A stretch of DNA of 45,930 nt, taken from NCBI RefSeq assembly GCF_030157465.1, contig NZ_JAOAUU010000103.1, positions 1 through 45,930 of the forward strand, read 5' to 3'. This DNA comes from Zoogloea sp. (lineage in GTDB: Bacteria > Pseudomonadota > Gammaproteobacteria > Burkholderiales > Rhodocyclaceae). Below, piece by piece: positions 34,709-43,904 of the stretch. Both the position numbers and the translations under genes were made by a program. A model generated the notes under the pieces. The model had not been told where the DNA came from. It made no database searches and saw nothing but the letters and a program-made list of their open reading frames with translations. Within the stretch, counting starts at the first letter, position 1. Each line of letters starts with the position of its first letter.

Positions 34709-34939
34709 AGAACTCTTCAACATGCCATGGAGTTCGTCTTTCAGTTTCAGGCGGCGCTTCTTGAGGTCTTCGAGCTCGAAGTCCGTTGCGATTTCGGCCT
34801 GGACTTCAACACGCACCACGTTGCGGTTTACGTCGTGGTATTCATCAAAAAGCCTTGCGAAGTGTCCGTTGGACATCTTAAGTGCATGAATCTGCTCGCG
34901 GTATTCGGGGAATTCGTGGTTCAGATCGTGTTGCTCCAT
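34697..34939 (-). CDS. YdcH-family (DUF465) small protein
   Basis: An 80-residue charged, helical protein with the DUF465/YdcH pattern: EFPEYREQIHALKMSNGHFARLFDEYHDVN, then an acidic/basic coiled region ending in KKRRLKLKDELHGML. The function of the family is unknown. GGAGG lies before the start. It has its own terminator and stands between aroC and the MFS gene. Confidence 0.92.
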   Translation of the reverse strand: MEQHDLNHEFPEYREQIHALKMSNGHFARLFDEYHDVNRNVVRVEVQAEIATDFELEDLKKRRLKLKDELHGMLKSSPVN

Positions 34940-35023
34940 GCATTACCTCCCGGCTCGTATTGAAGACTGAAATATCGTACGAGCTACTTTACGCCGCAGA
35001 AACCGGCCGAAAGTTGACCACGG

Positions 35024-36163
35024 TCAATCCCGTGAAGCAGGCGACGGCACCGACTGCACACCAGCCGGCGCCAGCCCCGCGACCTGCGGAGTCGGACAGA
35101 CGACGTCGCCGTTCTGGGCGCGATGACGCAGGGCATGGTCAACCAGCACAATGGCCAGCATGGCTTCGGCAATCGGCGTGGCACGAATGCCGACGCAGGG
35201 ATCATGGCGGCCGTGGGTATTGACGACGACCGGATTGCCGGCCTTGTCGATGGTGTGGCGATCAAGGCGCGTGCTCGCGGTGGGCTTGATCGCCATGCTG
35301 ACAGTGATGTCCTGACCCGTGGAAATGCCACCGAGCACGCCACCCGCATTGTTGGACAGAAAGCCTTCCGGCGACATTTCGTCGGAATGTTCGGTTCCAA
35401 GCTGGGAGACGCTGGCGAAACCTGCGCCGATCTCAACGCCTTTCACCGCGTTGATGCTCATCATGGCATAGGCGATATCAGCGTCGAGGCGGTCGTATAC
35501 CGGTTCACCCCAGCCCACCGGCACGCCGGTGGCCATCACGTTAATGCGCGCGCCAACCGAATCACCGGACTTCCGCAGCTCGTCCATGTAACTTTCGAGC
35601 TTCGGCACGATGGCCTGGTTGGGTGCGAAAAAGCTGTTGCTATCAACGTCATCCCATGCGGCAAAGGGAATCTCGATCGGCCCGAGCTGGGCCATGTAGC
35701 CGCGGATCACGATACCGAAACGCTCGAGCAGCCACTTGCGGGCGATCGCTCCGGCGGCCACGCGCACGGCGGTTTCACGGGCAGAAGAGCGGCCACCACC
35801 ACGGTAGTCGCGGATGCCGTATTTCTGCCAGTAGGCGTAGTCGGCGTGTCCGGGCCGGAAGCTTTCGGCGATGTTGCCGTAGTCTTTGGAGCGCTGGTCC
35901 TGGTTGCGGATCAGCAAGGAAATCGGTGTTCCGGTCGTCACGCCCTCGAAGACACCGGAGAGGATCTCGACGGTGTCCGGCTCGCGACGCTGGGTGACGT
36001 GGCGAGAGGTGCCGGGCTTGCGCCGGTCAAGTTCTGCCTGGATGTCGGCCTCGCTGATTGCCAAGCCCGGCGGGCAGCCGTCCACCACGCAGCCGATGGC
36101 GGGACCGTGGGATTCGCCGAAGGAGGTGACGCAAAAAAGCGTGCCGAGCGTATTACCTGACAT
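35024..36163 (-). CDS. aroC: Chorismate synthase
   Basis: AroC converts EPSP to chorismate using reduced FMN, the last shared step of aromatic amino acid synthesis. The 379-residue protein has the signatures [39 protein letters not shown] and the C-terminal [11 protein letters not shown]. Its promoter may be the TAGACT at 36216-36221 (minus). Tail residues after about 360 are less conserved. It supplies chorismate for the trp branch encoded in the same window. Confidence 0.98.
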   Translation of the reverse strand: MSGNTLGTLFCVTSFGESHGPAIGCVVDGCPPGLAISEADIQAELDRRKPGTSRHVTQRREPDTVEILSGVFEGVTTGTPISLLIRNQDQRSKDYGNIAESFRPGHADYAYWQKYGIRDYRGGGRSSARETAVRVAAGAIARKWLLERFGIVIRGYMAQLGPIEIPFAAWDDVDSNSFFAPNQAIVPKLESYMDELRKSGDSVGARINVMATGVPVGWGEPVYDRLDADIAYAMMSINAVKGVEIGAGFASVSQLGTEHSDEMSPEGFLSNNAGGVLGGISTGQDITVSMAIKPTASTRLDRHTIDKAGNPVVVNTHGRHDPCVGIRATPIAEAMLAIVLVDHALRHRAQNGDVVCPTPQVAGLAPAGVQSVPSPASRD

Positions 36164-36215
36164 GGGGAACTCGCGAAGACGTGGATGGGGAATTGGACTG
36201 CCAGACAGGCCGGGG

Positions 36216-36221
36216 AGTCTA
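36216..36221 (-). promoter_or_regulatory. Putative -10 (TAGACT) of aroC
   Basis: TAGACT on the minus strand, 52 nt before the aroC ATG, in the 99-nt ilvN-aroC gap. No clear -35; the hairpin after ilvN lies just upstream. Confidence 0.4.
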
Positions 36222-36224
36222 GCA

Positions 36225-36249
36225 CGCCACCGGCACGGGGCCGGCGGCG
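36225..36249 (-). terminator. Hairpin after ilvN
   Basis: CGCCACCGGC (36225-36234) and GCCGGCGGCG (36240-36249) pair over 10 positions with one G-T pair in RNA and a 5-nt loop. It begins 13 nt after the ilvN stop. There is no U run, so it may be a Rho-assisted end or a 3' stabiliser. Confidence 0.4.
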
Positions 36250-36262
36250 CAGGTATTGCGAC

Positions 36263-36610
36263 TTACTGGAAGAACTCGTCGAGACGACCGAAGACCGGAT
36301 GCTCGCCAGCGTGCTTATTCACGTAGAGGACATCCTCAAGCTTCTCAACTTGCTTGATCATCTTCTCGAGGCGCTGGTCTTCGAAGACCAGCAGCCAGAT
36401 CCGGCTGGTGCTGCCCGTGCCAACCGGCATGCACAGGATGCCTTCGACGTTGAAGGCGCGCCGGGCAAACAGACCGCAGATGTGGCTCATCACACCCGGG
36501 TGGTTGGCAACGCCGAGTTCCAGCACAACCTTGTGGAAACCGTTGTGCTCGGGCACCTCGGGGATGAACTCGGACAGGGGCTTGGTGGCAGAAGTGTTCT
36601 GTTCGGACAT
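36263..36610 (-). CDS. ilvN: Acetolactate synthase small (regulatory) subunit, IlvN type
   Basis: A 115-residue ACT-domain protein, close to the short IlvN type (E. coli IlvN is 96) rather than the ~160-residue Ilv[29 protein letters not shown] is the ACT domain that binds valine for feedback control. GAGGAG precedes the start, which lies 18 nt after the ilvB stop, so the two subunits are cotranscribed. Confidence 0.93.
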   Translation of the reverse strand: MSEQNTSATKPLSEFIPEVPEHNGFHKVVLELGVANHPGVMSHICGLFARRAFNVEGILCMPVGTGSTSRIWLLVFEDQRLEKMIKQVEKLEDVLYVNKHAGEHPVFGRLDEFFQ

Positions 36611-36628
36611 CGTGTTGTCTCCTCGGGC

Positions 36629-38293
36629 TCAGCCGATCATCTCGGAATTGGCGGCGCCCGGCGGCACCATCGGGTAGACGAATTCGTTCGGATCGATCGT
36701 CGCATGGATCAGGCAGGGGCCCGGCGTATTGAGGGCCTCGGCCAGGGTTGCCCGCGGGTTCGGAACCGGATCGAGATCCACTGCACGCATGCCGAAGCCT
36801 TCAGCGATCTTCAGGAAATCGGTGGGCCGCTCGTAGCGGGACGCCATGATGCGCTTGCCGTAGAACATGCTCTGCTGTTGATGCACCAAGCCAAGGGACT
36901 GGTTGTTGAAGAGGATGATCTTGACGTTGACGTTTTCCTGGGCGGCGGTGGCCATTTCCTGGATGTTCATCTTGAGGCTGCCGTCACCCGAGAAGCACAC
37001 CACGGTGCGATCCGGTGCAGCCAGCGCGGCACCAATGGCAGCCGGAAAGCCGAATCCCATCGTGCCGAGACCGCCCGAGTTGAGCCACTGGCGGGAGCGG
37101 CGGAACGGATAGGCCTGCGCCACCCACATCTGGTGCTGACCGACATCGCTGGTGATGATCGCACTGTCGTCGAGACAGTTGGCCACTGCGTGGATGAGGC
37201 CGTAGGGCGAGCGGGGATTGTCAACGCCCGGCATGGCCAGCGGGAAGCGGCCCTTCAGGCTTTCGACGTGGGACAGCCAGCGCTTGCGCAGCTGGGGCTT
37301 GACCCGCGGCAGCAGCTCGGAGAGCACCTGCCCCACATCGCCGGCGATGGCAACGTGGGCATCCTTCACCTTGTGCAGCTCGGACCGATCGATGTCGATG
37401 TGGATGATCTTGGCGTTCGGACAGAACTCGGCCGTCTTGCCGATGGCACGATCGTCGAAACGGGCGCCGACGCAAATCAGCAGGTCGGCCTCTTCAAGCA
37501 CATAGTTGGTGTAGCGCGCGCCGTGCATGCCCAGCATGCCGAGGGACAGCGGGTGATCCATCGGCATTGCGCCAAGGGCCATCAGCGTCATGGTGGTGGG
37601 CAGCGAAGCCTGCTCGGCAAGCGTGACCGCCATGTGCGCGGCACCGGAGTGGATCACGCCGCCGCCCAGGTAAAGCACCGGACGCTCGGCGGCCTCGATC
37701 ATCTTCGCCGCTTCCTCAACCGCAGCGATGTCGAAACTCGGAGCGGCATCGGGCACCACGACGTCGGGGTAGTCCTCGAAGCTGACCATCTGGTTCTGGA
37801 CGTCCTTCGGCACGTCGATGAGCACCGGGCCGGGCCGGTCGGACATGGCAATGCGAAAGGCCGCCGGAACAACGTCAAGCAGATCCTTGGCCGAGCGGAC
37901 CAAAAAATTGTGCTTGGTGATCGGAATCGTCAGGCCGTAGGTGTCGACCTCCTGGAAGGCGTCGGTACCGATCATCGACAGCGGAACCTGGCCAGTCAGG
38001 GCGATCATCGGTATCGAATCGAGCTTGGCGTCAGCGATGGCCGTCACCAGGTTGGTCGCGCCGGGGCCACTGGAGGCCAGACAGACTTCGGGCCGGCCGG
38101 ACACCCGGGCCATGCCCTGGGCGATGAAGCCGGCGCCCTGCTCATGACGACACAGGACGTGGTGGATCTGCTCGCTCTTGGACAGGGCGTCATACATCGG
38201 CAGGGCCGCACCGCCGGGAACACCGGCGATAGTGCGTATTCCTTGCCGTTCGAGCAGCTTCACAATCAGGTCTGCTCCAGTCATTTGCATCAT
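36629..38293 (-). CDS. ilvB: Acetolactate synthase large subunit, IlvB type
   Basis: IlvB makes acetolactate or acetohydroxybutyrate with ThDP, the first common step of valine/leucine/isoleucine synthesis. The 554-residue protein has the catalytic Glu51 (CRHEQGAGF), QVPLSMIGTDAFQEVD and the ThDP motif GDGSLKMNIQEMATAAQENV to FNN. The ATG at 38293 follows AGGAG by a normal distance; the longer frame to 38356 runs into the attenuator. With the short IlvN and the valine leader peptide this is the enterobacterial ilvBN arrangement. No ilvC is in the window. Confidence 0.97.
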   Translation of the reverse strand: MMQMTGADLIVKLLERQGIRTIAGVPGGAALPMYDALSKSEQIHHVLCRHEQGAGFIAQGMARVSGRPEVCLASSGPGATNLVTAIADAKLDSIPMIALTGQVPLSMIGTDAFQEVDTYGLTIPITKHNFLVRSAKDLLDVVPAAFRIAMSDRPGPVLIDVPKDVQNQMVSFEDYPDVVVPDAAPSFDIAAVEEAAKMIEAAERPVLYLGGGVIHSGAAHMAVTLAEQASLPTTMTLMALGAMPMDHPLSLGMLGMHGARYTNYVLEEADLLICVGARFDDRAIGKTAEFCPNAKIIHIDIDRSELHKVKDAHVAIAGDVGQVLSELLPRVKPQLRKRWLSHVESLKGRFPLAMPGVDNPRSPYGLIHAVANCLDDSAIITSDVGQHQMWVAQAYPFRRSRQWLNSGGLGTMGFGFPAAIGAALAAPDRTVVCFSGDGSLKMNIQEMATAAQENVNVKIILFNNQSLGLVHQQQSMFYGKRIMASRYERPTDFLKIAEGFGMRAVDLDPVPNPRATLAEALNTPGPCLIHATIDPNEFVYPMVPPGAANSEMIG

Positions 38294-38347
38294 CGAATTT
38301 CTCCTAGGGGCTGGGGAGCCGCACTGCAGTCCGGGCCGGGGCGCAAC

Positions 38348-38385
38348 AAAAGACAAAACCCCCGCCGGTTGCGCGCCGGCGGGGG
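38348..38385 (-). terminator. ilvB attenuator terminator
   Basis: CCCCCGCCGG (38359-38368) and CCGGCGGGGG (38376-38385) form a perfect 10-bp stem with a 7-nt loop. On the minus strand it is followed by TTTTGTCTTTT. It lies between the leader peptide stop and ilvB, so it can abort transcription before the structural genes. Confidence 0.95.
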
Positions 38386-38415
38386 TCTGAATTCTTTAAC
38401 GACTACCTGGGACCC
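38383..38415 (-). promoter_or_regulatory. Candidate antiterminator of the ilvB attenuator
   Basis: On the minus strand GGGTC, immediately after the leader stop codon (38411-38415), can pair with GACCC (38383-38387). That uses three bases of the terminator arm, so the two structures exclude each other. The stem is short by eye and may extend with imperfect pairs. Confidence 0.55.
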
Positions 38416-38493
38416 TTACGACGCGCGCTTACCTACGCTTACTACGCGTACTACTACGACGTCGACAGGCAGGAAGCTCGCAATTCGGGTCAT
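38416..38493 (-). CDS. ivbL: Valine-rich ilvB leader peptide
   Basis: A 25-codon open frame starting ATG at 38493 and ending TAA at 38416-38418. It begins MTRIASFLP and then reads VDVVVVRVVSV, so eight of residues 10-20 are valine; six of the eight use GTA. It resembles the E. coli IvbL leader, which also contains VVVVRVV. A ribosome stalling here when charged Val-tRNA is scarce would free the antiterminator. No strong ribosome-binding site is visible. The gene symbol is by analogy. Confidence 0.9.
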   Translation of the reverse strand: MTRIASFLPVDVVVVRVVSVGKRAS

Positions 38494-38527
38494 GGGGTCG
38501 CTAAGTCATATACAGGACTACCTGCGA

Positions 38528-38556
38528 ATTATTCTCACAAAGCCCCGAAAACACAA
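38528..38556 (-). promoter_or_regulatory. Promoter of the ilv leader-ilvBN transcript
   Basis: On the minus strand TTGTGT (38551-38556) and AATAAT (38528-38533) are separated by 17 nt, with -10 matching the consensus at five of six positions. Transcription would start near 38521, 28 nt before the leader peptide. Confidence 0.6.
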
Positions 38557-38595
38557 GTGATTTTTGCACCGCACCAGCCGGTTCCGCACAAAACC

Positions 38596-40272
38596 TCAAG
38601 CATTACCCGGAGCGTCACGCAGCACACGGCGCAGAATTTTGCCCACATTGCTCTTGGGCAATTCATCCCTGAACTCGACAAACCTCGGCACCTTGTAGCC
38701 GGTCAGTCCGGCCCTGCAATGTGCAACCAGCGCCTCGGCGGTCAGTTTCGGATCCTTCCGGACGACAAATATTTTCACCGCCTCGCCGGAATGCTCGTCC
38801 GGAACGCCTACCGCAGCCACCTCCATCACGCCCGGATGAGCAGCCACAACGCCTTCCACCTCGTTCGGATAAACGTTGAAGCCGGACACCAGGATCATGT
38901 CCTTCTTGCGGTCGACAATGCGCACAAAGCCGTCCGCATCGATGGTCGCCACATCCCCGGTACGCAGGTAGCCGTCGTGGGTGAAGGCCCGCACCGTGTC
39001 CTCAGGTCGCCTGTAGTAGCCCTTCATCACCTGGGGACCACGTACGCAAAGCTCGCCGGACATGCCCTGGGCAACTTCATAGCCATCATCGTCGCGCAAA
39101 CTGATGTCGGTGGACGAGATCGGCAAGCCGATGGAGTGGTTGAACTCGGGGAGATCCAGCGGATTGATGCATACCGCAGGAGAGGTTTCGGTGAGCCCGT
39201 AGGCTTCCGAAAGGGGCTTCCCGCTGACTTTTTTCCAGCGCTCGGCAACCACCTGCTGCACCGCCATACCGCCACCGAGAGCAACCTTCAGGGTCGAAAA
39301 ATCGAGCTTCGCAAAATCAGGGTTGTTGAGCAGCGCATTGAAAAGCGTGTTGACACCGGTAATGACCGTAAAAGGGTACTTGCCCAATTCGGCAACGAAG
39401 CCGGGGATGTCCCGCGGATTGGTGATCAGCACGTTGGTCGCGCCGATCTTGAAGAAGGTCAGGCAGTTCGCTGTCAGCGAGAAAATATGATACAGCGGTA
39501 GAGCGGTAATAATGACCTCCACGCCTTCCCGCACGTAGGGGCTGATCCAGGCATGGGCCTGCTGCAGGTTCGCCACGATGTTGCCGTGGGTCAGCATCGC
39601 CCCCTTGGCCACGCCAGTTGTTCCGCCGGTGTATTGCAGATAGGCCAGATCGTCATGGGTGATGACCACAGGCTTGAGCGGATGCGCAGCACCGAGACGA
39701 AGCGCTTCGCGAAACGCCACGGAACCGGGAATACTCCAGGCCGGCACCATTTTTTTTACGTGCCGGACGACAAAATTGACCAGCAATGACTTGGGAAAAC
39801 CAAGCATGTCACCCAGCCCGGTAACCACCACGTGCTTCAGCGAGGACGTGTTGGCAATCACTTCCTGCAATGTGTGGGCGAAGTTCTCGACGATAACAAT
39901 CGCCTCACAGCCTGCATCAGAGAGCTGGTGCTCAAGCTCACGGGCGGTATAAAGGGGGTTAACGTTGACCACCGTACAGCCAACCCGCAGGATTCCGAAC
40001 ATCGCGACCGGATATTGCAGGCAGTTGGGCATCATCAAGGCAACCCGCACACCTTTCGCAAGCCCGAGCTCACCTTGCAGGTAACCGGCAAACTGGCGCG
40101 AAAACTCTTCAAGCTCGCCATAAGTAATGGATTTACCCATGCAGACATAAGCCGTCTGCCCGGCGAACTTGCGGACGCCCTTGTCAAAGAGATCAGCCAG
40201 CGAGGAAAACTCGCCGGTGTCGATCTCGGCAGGCACGCCAGGGGGATAGCTTTTCAGCCAAATTTTGTCCAT
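38596..40272 (-). CDS. fadD: Long-chain-fatty-acid--CoA ligase
   Basis: A 558-residue AMP-forming ligase that activates fatty acids to acyl-CoA for degradation or lipid use. The ATP loop [14 protein letters not shown], the YGLTETSP motif and the C-terminal [19 protein letters not shown] with the catalytic lysine in [12 protein letters not shown] are intact. AAGGAG lies before the ATG at 40272. The 228-nt upstream gap holds two hairpins but no gene. The ilv promoter lies right after its stop. Confidence 0.95.
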   Translation of the reverse strand: MDKIWLKSYPPGVPAEIDTGEFSSLADLFDKGVRKFAGQTAYVCMGKSITYGELEEFSRQFAGYLQGELGLAKGVRVALMMPNCLQYPVAMFGILRVGCTVVNVNPLYTARELEHQLSDAGCEAIVIVENFAHTLQEVIANTSSLKHVVVTGLGDMLGFPKSLLVNFVVRHVKKMVPAWSIPGSVAFREALRLGAAHPLKPVVITHDDLAYLQYTGGTTGVAKGAMLTHGNIVANLQQAHAWISPYVREGVEVIITALPLYHIFSLTANCLTFFKIGATNVLITNPRDIPGFVAELGKYPFTVITGVNTLFNALLNNPDFAKLDFSTLKVALGGGMAVQQVVAERWKKVSGKPLSEAYGLTETSPAVCINPLDLPEFNHSIGLPISSTDISLRDDDGYEVAQGMSGELCVRGPQVMKGYYRRPEDTVRAFTHDGYLRTGDVATIDADGFVRIVDRKKDMILVSGFNVYPNEVEGVVAAHPGVMEVAAVGVPDEHSGEAVKIFVVRKDPKLTAEALVAHCRAGLTGYKVPRFVEFRDELPKSNVGKILRRVLRDAPGNA

Positions 40273-40316
40273 GTTGTCTCCTTTGTAGTTGGTGTACAGG
40301 CCCAACCGGATTTTCG

Positions 40317-40335
40317 AGTGCTGCCACGCAGCACT
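40317..40335. promoter_or_regulatory. Hairpin-forming dyad upstream of fadD
   Basis: AGTGCTGC (40317-40324) and GCAGCACT (40328-40335) pair perfectly around 3 nt, 44 nt upstream of the fadD start. It could be an operator or leader hairpin. Confidence 0.4.
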
Positions 40336-40430
40336 GTCCGGCCAGAACCCTGCCCTCCCCAGGCAGACCGGCGCCCTGATGCACCGCCTTCCAACGTACT
40401 TTTCGACTGGCGTTTCATACGCCTTGTTAT

Positions 40431-40463
40431 CGGGCTGCGCCGCCCCCTGCGCAGCGCAGCCCG
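40431..40463. terminator. Hairpin after the CBS gene
   Basis: CGGGCTGCGC (40431-40440) and GCGCAGCCCG (40454-40463) form a perfect 10-bp stem with a 13-nt loop, 38 nt after the CBS stop. There is no T tract, so intrinsic termination is uncertain. Confidence 0.4.
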
Positions 40464-40500
40464 CTACAGCTTCAATGCATTTACGTCACACCTGTAAGGG

Positions 40501-40950
40501 TCAGGCCTTGCCTTCCTCGGCCGGCCAGTTACGGATGTAGTTTTTCAACATGCGGTTTTCGAAGCTCTGCTCTTCGAGCACCGCCTTTGCCACATCATGA
40601 AAAGACACAACGCCCATCAGCGTCGTGCCATCCATTACAGGAAGGTAGCGCTGGTGATGATCAACCATCAGCCGGCGCAGTTCGTCCATCTCCATATTCA
40701 GCGCGGCAGCCACCGGATTCTTGAGCATGGCCTCCCCGACCGGCATCGCCTGCCATTCTGCTCCCGCCTTCTGGGTTGCCAGAAGCACCTCCCGGAAAGT
40801 CATCATGCCCACCATGCTTCCCTTGTCAAAAACAACCAGCGAGCCGACGTCCTGCTCGGTCATCACAGCAACGGCTTCGGCAAGGGTCTTGGTAGACGAA
40901 ACCGTAAAGAGAACCTTGCCCTTGATCGCCAGAATTTCACTAACCAGCAT
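40501..40950 (-). CDS. CBS-domain protein
   Basis: A 149-residue soluble protein made of two CBS domains (about 7-65 and 70-130) and a short tail. The pair FTVSSTKTLAEAVAVMTEQDVGSLVVF and NPVAAALNMEMDELRRLMVDHHQRYLPVM shows the repeat. Such Bateman modules bind adenosyl ligands such as AMP, ATP or SAM and act as energy sensors. No effector domain is attached, so the partner is unknown. AAAGGA precedes the ATG. Confidence 0.92.
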   Translation of the reverse strand: MLVSEILAIKGKVLFTVSSTKTLAEAVAVMTEQDVGSLVVFDKGSMVGMMTFREVLLATQKAGAEWQAMPVGEAMLKNPVAAALNMEMDELRRLMVDHHQRYLPVMDGTTLMGVVSFHDVAKAVLEEQSFENRMLKNYIRNWPAEEGKA

Positions 40951-41137
40951 TTTTTTTCCTTTGGATGGCGTCTGATCGCCCGATTCAACTCAGCTTTTGA
41001 TGGTATTCGATTGCCCACTCGGCGAGAAGCCTTCGGGCATAAGGGCTTACCCGAGCTTACTCCAGGCTTCGACACCCTCCCCTGGCGAGTGGGGATGGAT
41101 CATCATGCCCTTGTGCCGGCCAGTTGTAAGCGGCCAG

Positions 41138-41461
41138 TCAGCGCTCGAGCAACTTGAGCTTGTCTTTTACGCCACGCCAGTCATCGGCATCAGCTGGCGG
41201 CTCCTTGCGTTCGACGATGGGCGTCCACTTCACTGCCAGCTCAGCGTTCAGCGCAATGAAGGCTTGCTGGTCAGACGGCACATCGTCCTCGGCAAAAATA
41301 GCCTCGGCCGGGCATTCCGCAACGCACAGGGTGCAGTCGATGCACTCATCCGGGTCGATCACCAGAAAGTTGGGGCCTTCGCGGAAACAATCGACCGGGC
41401 ATACATCGACGCAGTCGGTGTACTTGCAGCGGATGCAATTCTCGGTGACGACATAGGTCAT
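41138..41461 (-). CDS. fdxA: Seven-iron ferredoxin FdxA
   Basis: A 107-residue ferredoxin with one 3Fe-4S and one 4Fe-4S cluster. Cysteines at 9, 17, 21, 40, 43, 46 and 50 give the expected pattern (Cys12 and Cys25 are extra). [20 protein letters not shown] is the standard start, and CAGGAG lies 9 nt before the ATG. It probably transfers electrons in central or anaerobic metabolism. A TATATT at 41545-41550 (minus) may be its -10. Confidence 0.96.
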   Translation of the reverse strand: MTYVVTENCIRCKYTDCVDVCPVDCFREGPNFLVIDPDECIDCTLCVAECPAEAIFAEDDVPSDQQAFIALNAELAVKWTPIVERKEPPADADDWRGVKDKLKLLER

Positions 41462-41812
41462 GGGGACAACTCCTGTTCTTTGTGCTGACGGCCGCCCGCG
41501 GGCGCGTGTATCCACAGCGGACTGAAAAAATTTCGTACCCCTGAAATATACCCCATCCACCCCAAGCCATGCCCCGCCCAAAACAGCCCCTGCGCCAACG
41601 TCGGGCAGAGGCCCTGGGAGCCGCTTCCATCTGTAACATCGCTACCACAAATTGAATTCGTTGGCGAGAAAAGCACTTTTCTTGCGGGAGAATATTCGCT
41701 AGGATCTTGGTACCAGCATCTGATTGCACGGACTTTGCAGCTCTGGCCACTCTGGAGCTGTCCTTCCCTTCCCGGCAATACCCACAAATCTCCCCTGAAT
41801 CTGCGAGGAACC
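41462..41812. promoter_or_regulatory. Divergent fdxA-trxA promoter region
   Basis: This 351-nt gap holds no gene that I can see. It contains a TATATT -10 candidate for fdxA (minus, 41545-41550), a TAGGAT -10 candidate for trxA (41700-41705), and a dyad AGAAAAG CA CTTTTCT (41667-41682) that overlaps where the trxA -35 would be. Confidence 0.4.
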
Positions 41813-42139
41813 ATGAGCGAACATATCCATTACGTCACCGATGCAAACTTCGAAGCAGAAGTTCTGCAATCCACTAGCCCTGTACTGGTCGACTACTGGG
41901 CTGAGTGGTGCGGTCCTTGCAAAATGATTGCCCCGATCCTCGATGACGTAGCGAAGGAATACAACGGAAAACTCAAGGTCGCCAAGCTGAACATCGACGA
42001 AAACCAGGAAACTCCTGCCAAATACGGAATTCGTGGCATCCCCACCCTGATGCTGTTCAAGGGCGGCAACATCGAGGCGACCAAGGTTGGCGCCCTCTCC
42101 AAGTCCCAGTTGGCCGCCTTCATTGACAGCCACCTGTGA
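41813..42139 (+). CDS. trxA: Thioredoxin
   Basis: A 108-residue thioredoxin that reduces disulfides in the cytoplasm. The active site is WCGPC (Cys33, Cys36), and the cis-proline IPTLMLF is present. GAGGAA precedes the start. It lies 166 nt upstream of rho on the same strand, the usual trxA-rho arrangement of proteobacteria. Confidence 0.98.
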   Translation: MSEHIHYVTDANFEAEVLQSTSPVLVDYWAEWCGPCKMIAPILDDVAKEYNGKLKVAKLNIDENQETPAKYGIRGIPTLMLFKGGNIEATKVGALSKSQLAAFIDSHL

Positions 42140-42305
42140 GCAGGTTAGATTGAGCAAAGTTAGTCATTAGCAACGCCGAGGTCATCCATCCGATAACCTT
42201 GGCACTGCTTGTACAGTCCGAGCACTTTTGCTGCTGTACTCGCTGTAGCGAATCCGCCGCAGCCCACTCCTCTCCTTTTTCCCCTCTCCCCCACCGCTGC
42301 CTGCC

Positions 42306-43565
42306 ATGCAACTCTCGGAGCTCAAGTCTCTCCACGTCGGCCAATTGCTCGAAATGGCCATCGCCAACGAAATCGAAGGCGCCAACCGCCTGCGCAAACA
42401 GGAACTGGTCTTCGCGCTGCTGAAGAACCGCGCAAAGAAGGGCGAACCCATCTACGGCGACGGCGTCATGGAAATACTTCCGGACGGTTTCGGCTTCCTG
42501 CGCTCGCCCGACACCTCCTATCTGGCAGGCACTGACGATATCTACGTCTCGCCCAGTCAGATCCGGCGTTTCAACCTTCACACCGGCGACACCGTCGAGG
42601 GCGAAATTCGCACACCAAAGGAAGGCGAGCGCTACTTCGCGCTGGTAAAGGTGGATAAGGTCAATCTGGAACCTCCGGAAGCCGCCAAGCACAAGATTCT
42701 GTTTGAAAACCTCACCCCGCTTCACCCGAACCAGTGCCTCAAGCTGGAACGGGACATACGCGGCGAGGAAAACATCACCTCGCGGGTCATCGACATGATC
42801 GCCCCCATCGGCAAGGGTCAGCGCGGACTGCTGGTGGCTCCGCCGAAGAGCGGCAAGACGGTGATGCTCCAGCACATCGCCCACTCGATCACCTCCAACC
42901 ATCCGGACGTGGTCGTGATCGTATTGCTGATCGACGAACGCCCCGAAGAAGTCACCGAAATGCAACGTTCGGTAAAGGGTGAAGTCGTTGCCTCAACCTT
43001 CGACGAACCGGCCATCCGCCACGTACAGGTTGCCGAGATGGTCATCGAGAAAGCCAAGCGCCTCGTTGAGCACAAAAAAGATGTTGTCATTCTGCTCGAC
43101 TCCCTGACCCGCCTGGCCCGCGCCTACAACACGGTAGTCCCGGCCTCCGGCAAGGTTCTGACTGGCGGCGTGGACGCTAACGCCCTGCAAAAGCCCAAGC
43201 GTTTCTTCGGTGCAGCCCGAAATATCGAGGAAGGCGGCTCACTGACCATAATCGCCACGGCCCTCATCGATACAGGCAGCCGGATGGATGACGTGATCTA
43301 CGAGGAGTTCAAAGGCACCGGCAACATGGAGATCCACCTCGATCGCCGAATGGCGGAAAAGCGTGTCTACCCAGCCATCAACGTCAATCGCTCAGGCACC
43401 CGCCGCGAAGAACTCCTCCTCAAGTCCGACATCCTCCAGAAGGTCTGGGTGTTGCGTAAACTTCTTTACGGCATGGATGACATCGATGCGATGGAATTCC
43501 TTCTCGACAAGATCAAGGCCACCAAGAACAACGGAGAATTCTACGACGCCATGCGTCGCGGTTGA
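42306..43565 (+). CDS. rho: Transcription termination factor Rho
   Basis: Rho is the hexameric RNA helicase that ends many transcripts. The 419-residue length matches E. coli. It has an N-terminal helix bundle, a cold-shock-like RNA-binding domain ([20 protein letters not shown] at about 61-80), the P-loop APPKSGKT (178-185), and the [12 protein letters not shown] and Q/R-loop regions. The 166-nt leader from trxA has no strong structure that I can see. Confidence 0.98.
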   Translation: MQLSELKSLHVGQLLEMAIANEIEGANRLRKQELVFALLKNRAKKGEPIYGDGVMEILPDGFGFLRSPDTSYLAGTDDIYVSPSQIRRFNLHTGDTVEGEIRTPKEGERYFALVKVDKVNLEPPEAAKHKILFENLTPLHPNQCLKLERDIRGEENITSRVIDMIAPIGKGQRGLLVAPPKSGKTVMLQHIAHSITSNHPDVVVIVLLIDERPEEVTEMQRSVKGEVVASTFDEPAIRHVQVAEMVIEKAKRLVEHKKDVVILLDSLTRLARAYNTVVPASGKVLTGGVDANALQKPKRFFGAARNIEEGGSLTIIATALIDTGSRMDDVIYEEFKGTGNMEIHLDRRMAEKRVYPAINVNRSGTRREELLLKSDILQKVWVLRKLLYGMDDIDAMEFLLDKIKATKNNGEFYDAMRRG

Positions 43566-43633
43566 ACTTCGCACTCTTATTGGCAAAGCGCGGTTCATTG
43601 GCCAGGCGGAGCTCTGTGAACCTGACCGCAAGG

Positions 43634-43664
43634 GCCGGCCTGAAGCGTACCGCCTCAGGCCGGC
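43634..43664 (+). terminator. Probable terminator hairpin after rho
   Basis: GCCGGCCTGA (43634-43643) and TCAGGCCGGC (43655-43664) form a perfect 10-bp stem with an 11-nt loop, followed by TTGTCACTT, a poor U run. The rest of the rho-epd gap (43566-43904) shows no gene or clear motif. Confidence 0.6.
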
Positions 43665-43904
43665 TTGTCACTTCAAGCAAGAACTCGTTGCAAATAGCCA
43701 ACCGCACTGCCTTCATTCATTCCTGCTCCAAATAGGGAGCAGTCAAGTAGCTCCAACGAGGGTTATCCCGGCAAGACGTGATCGAGGCACCCGAAAAGCC
43801 CTCATTTGAAAGCCAAGCGACGCTTCCGACCTACAACCATCGGTCAGACGAGAGAGCTGCCAGGCATTTCGGAACAGGCTATTGGCTACCTGCCTCGCCT
43901 GCAA

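Noticed and set aside
38411-38470. Tandem GTA-like trinucleotides as a simple repeat
   Set aside because: They are valine codons of the leader peptide, in frame with a start and a stop and followed by a terminator.
36185-38560. A 791-codon plus-strand open frame across ilvN and ilvB
   Set aside because: It is the antisense of ilvB and ilvN in GC-rich DNA. The minus-strand proteins have intact catalytic motifs, and the plus translation has no recognisable domain.
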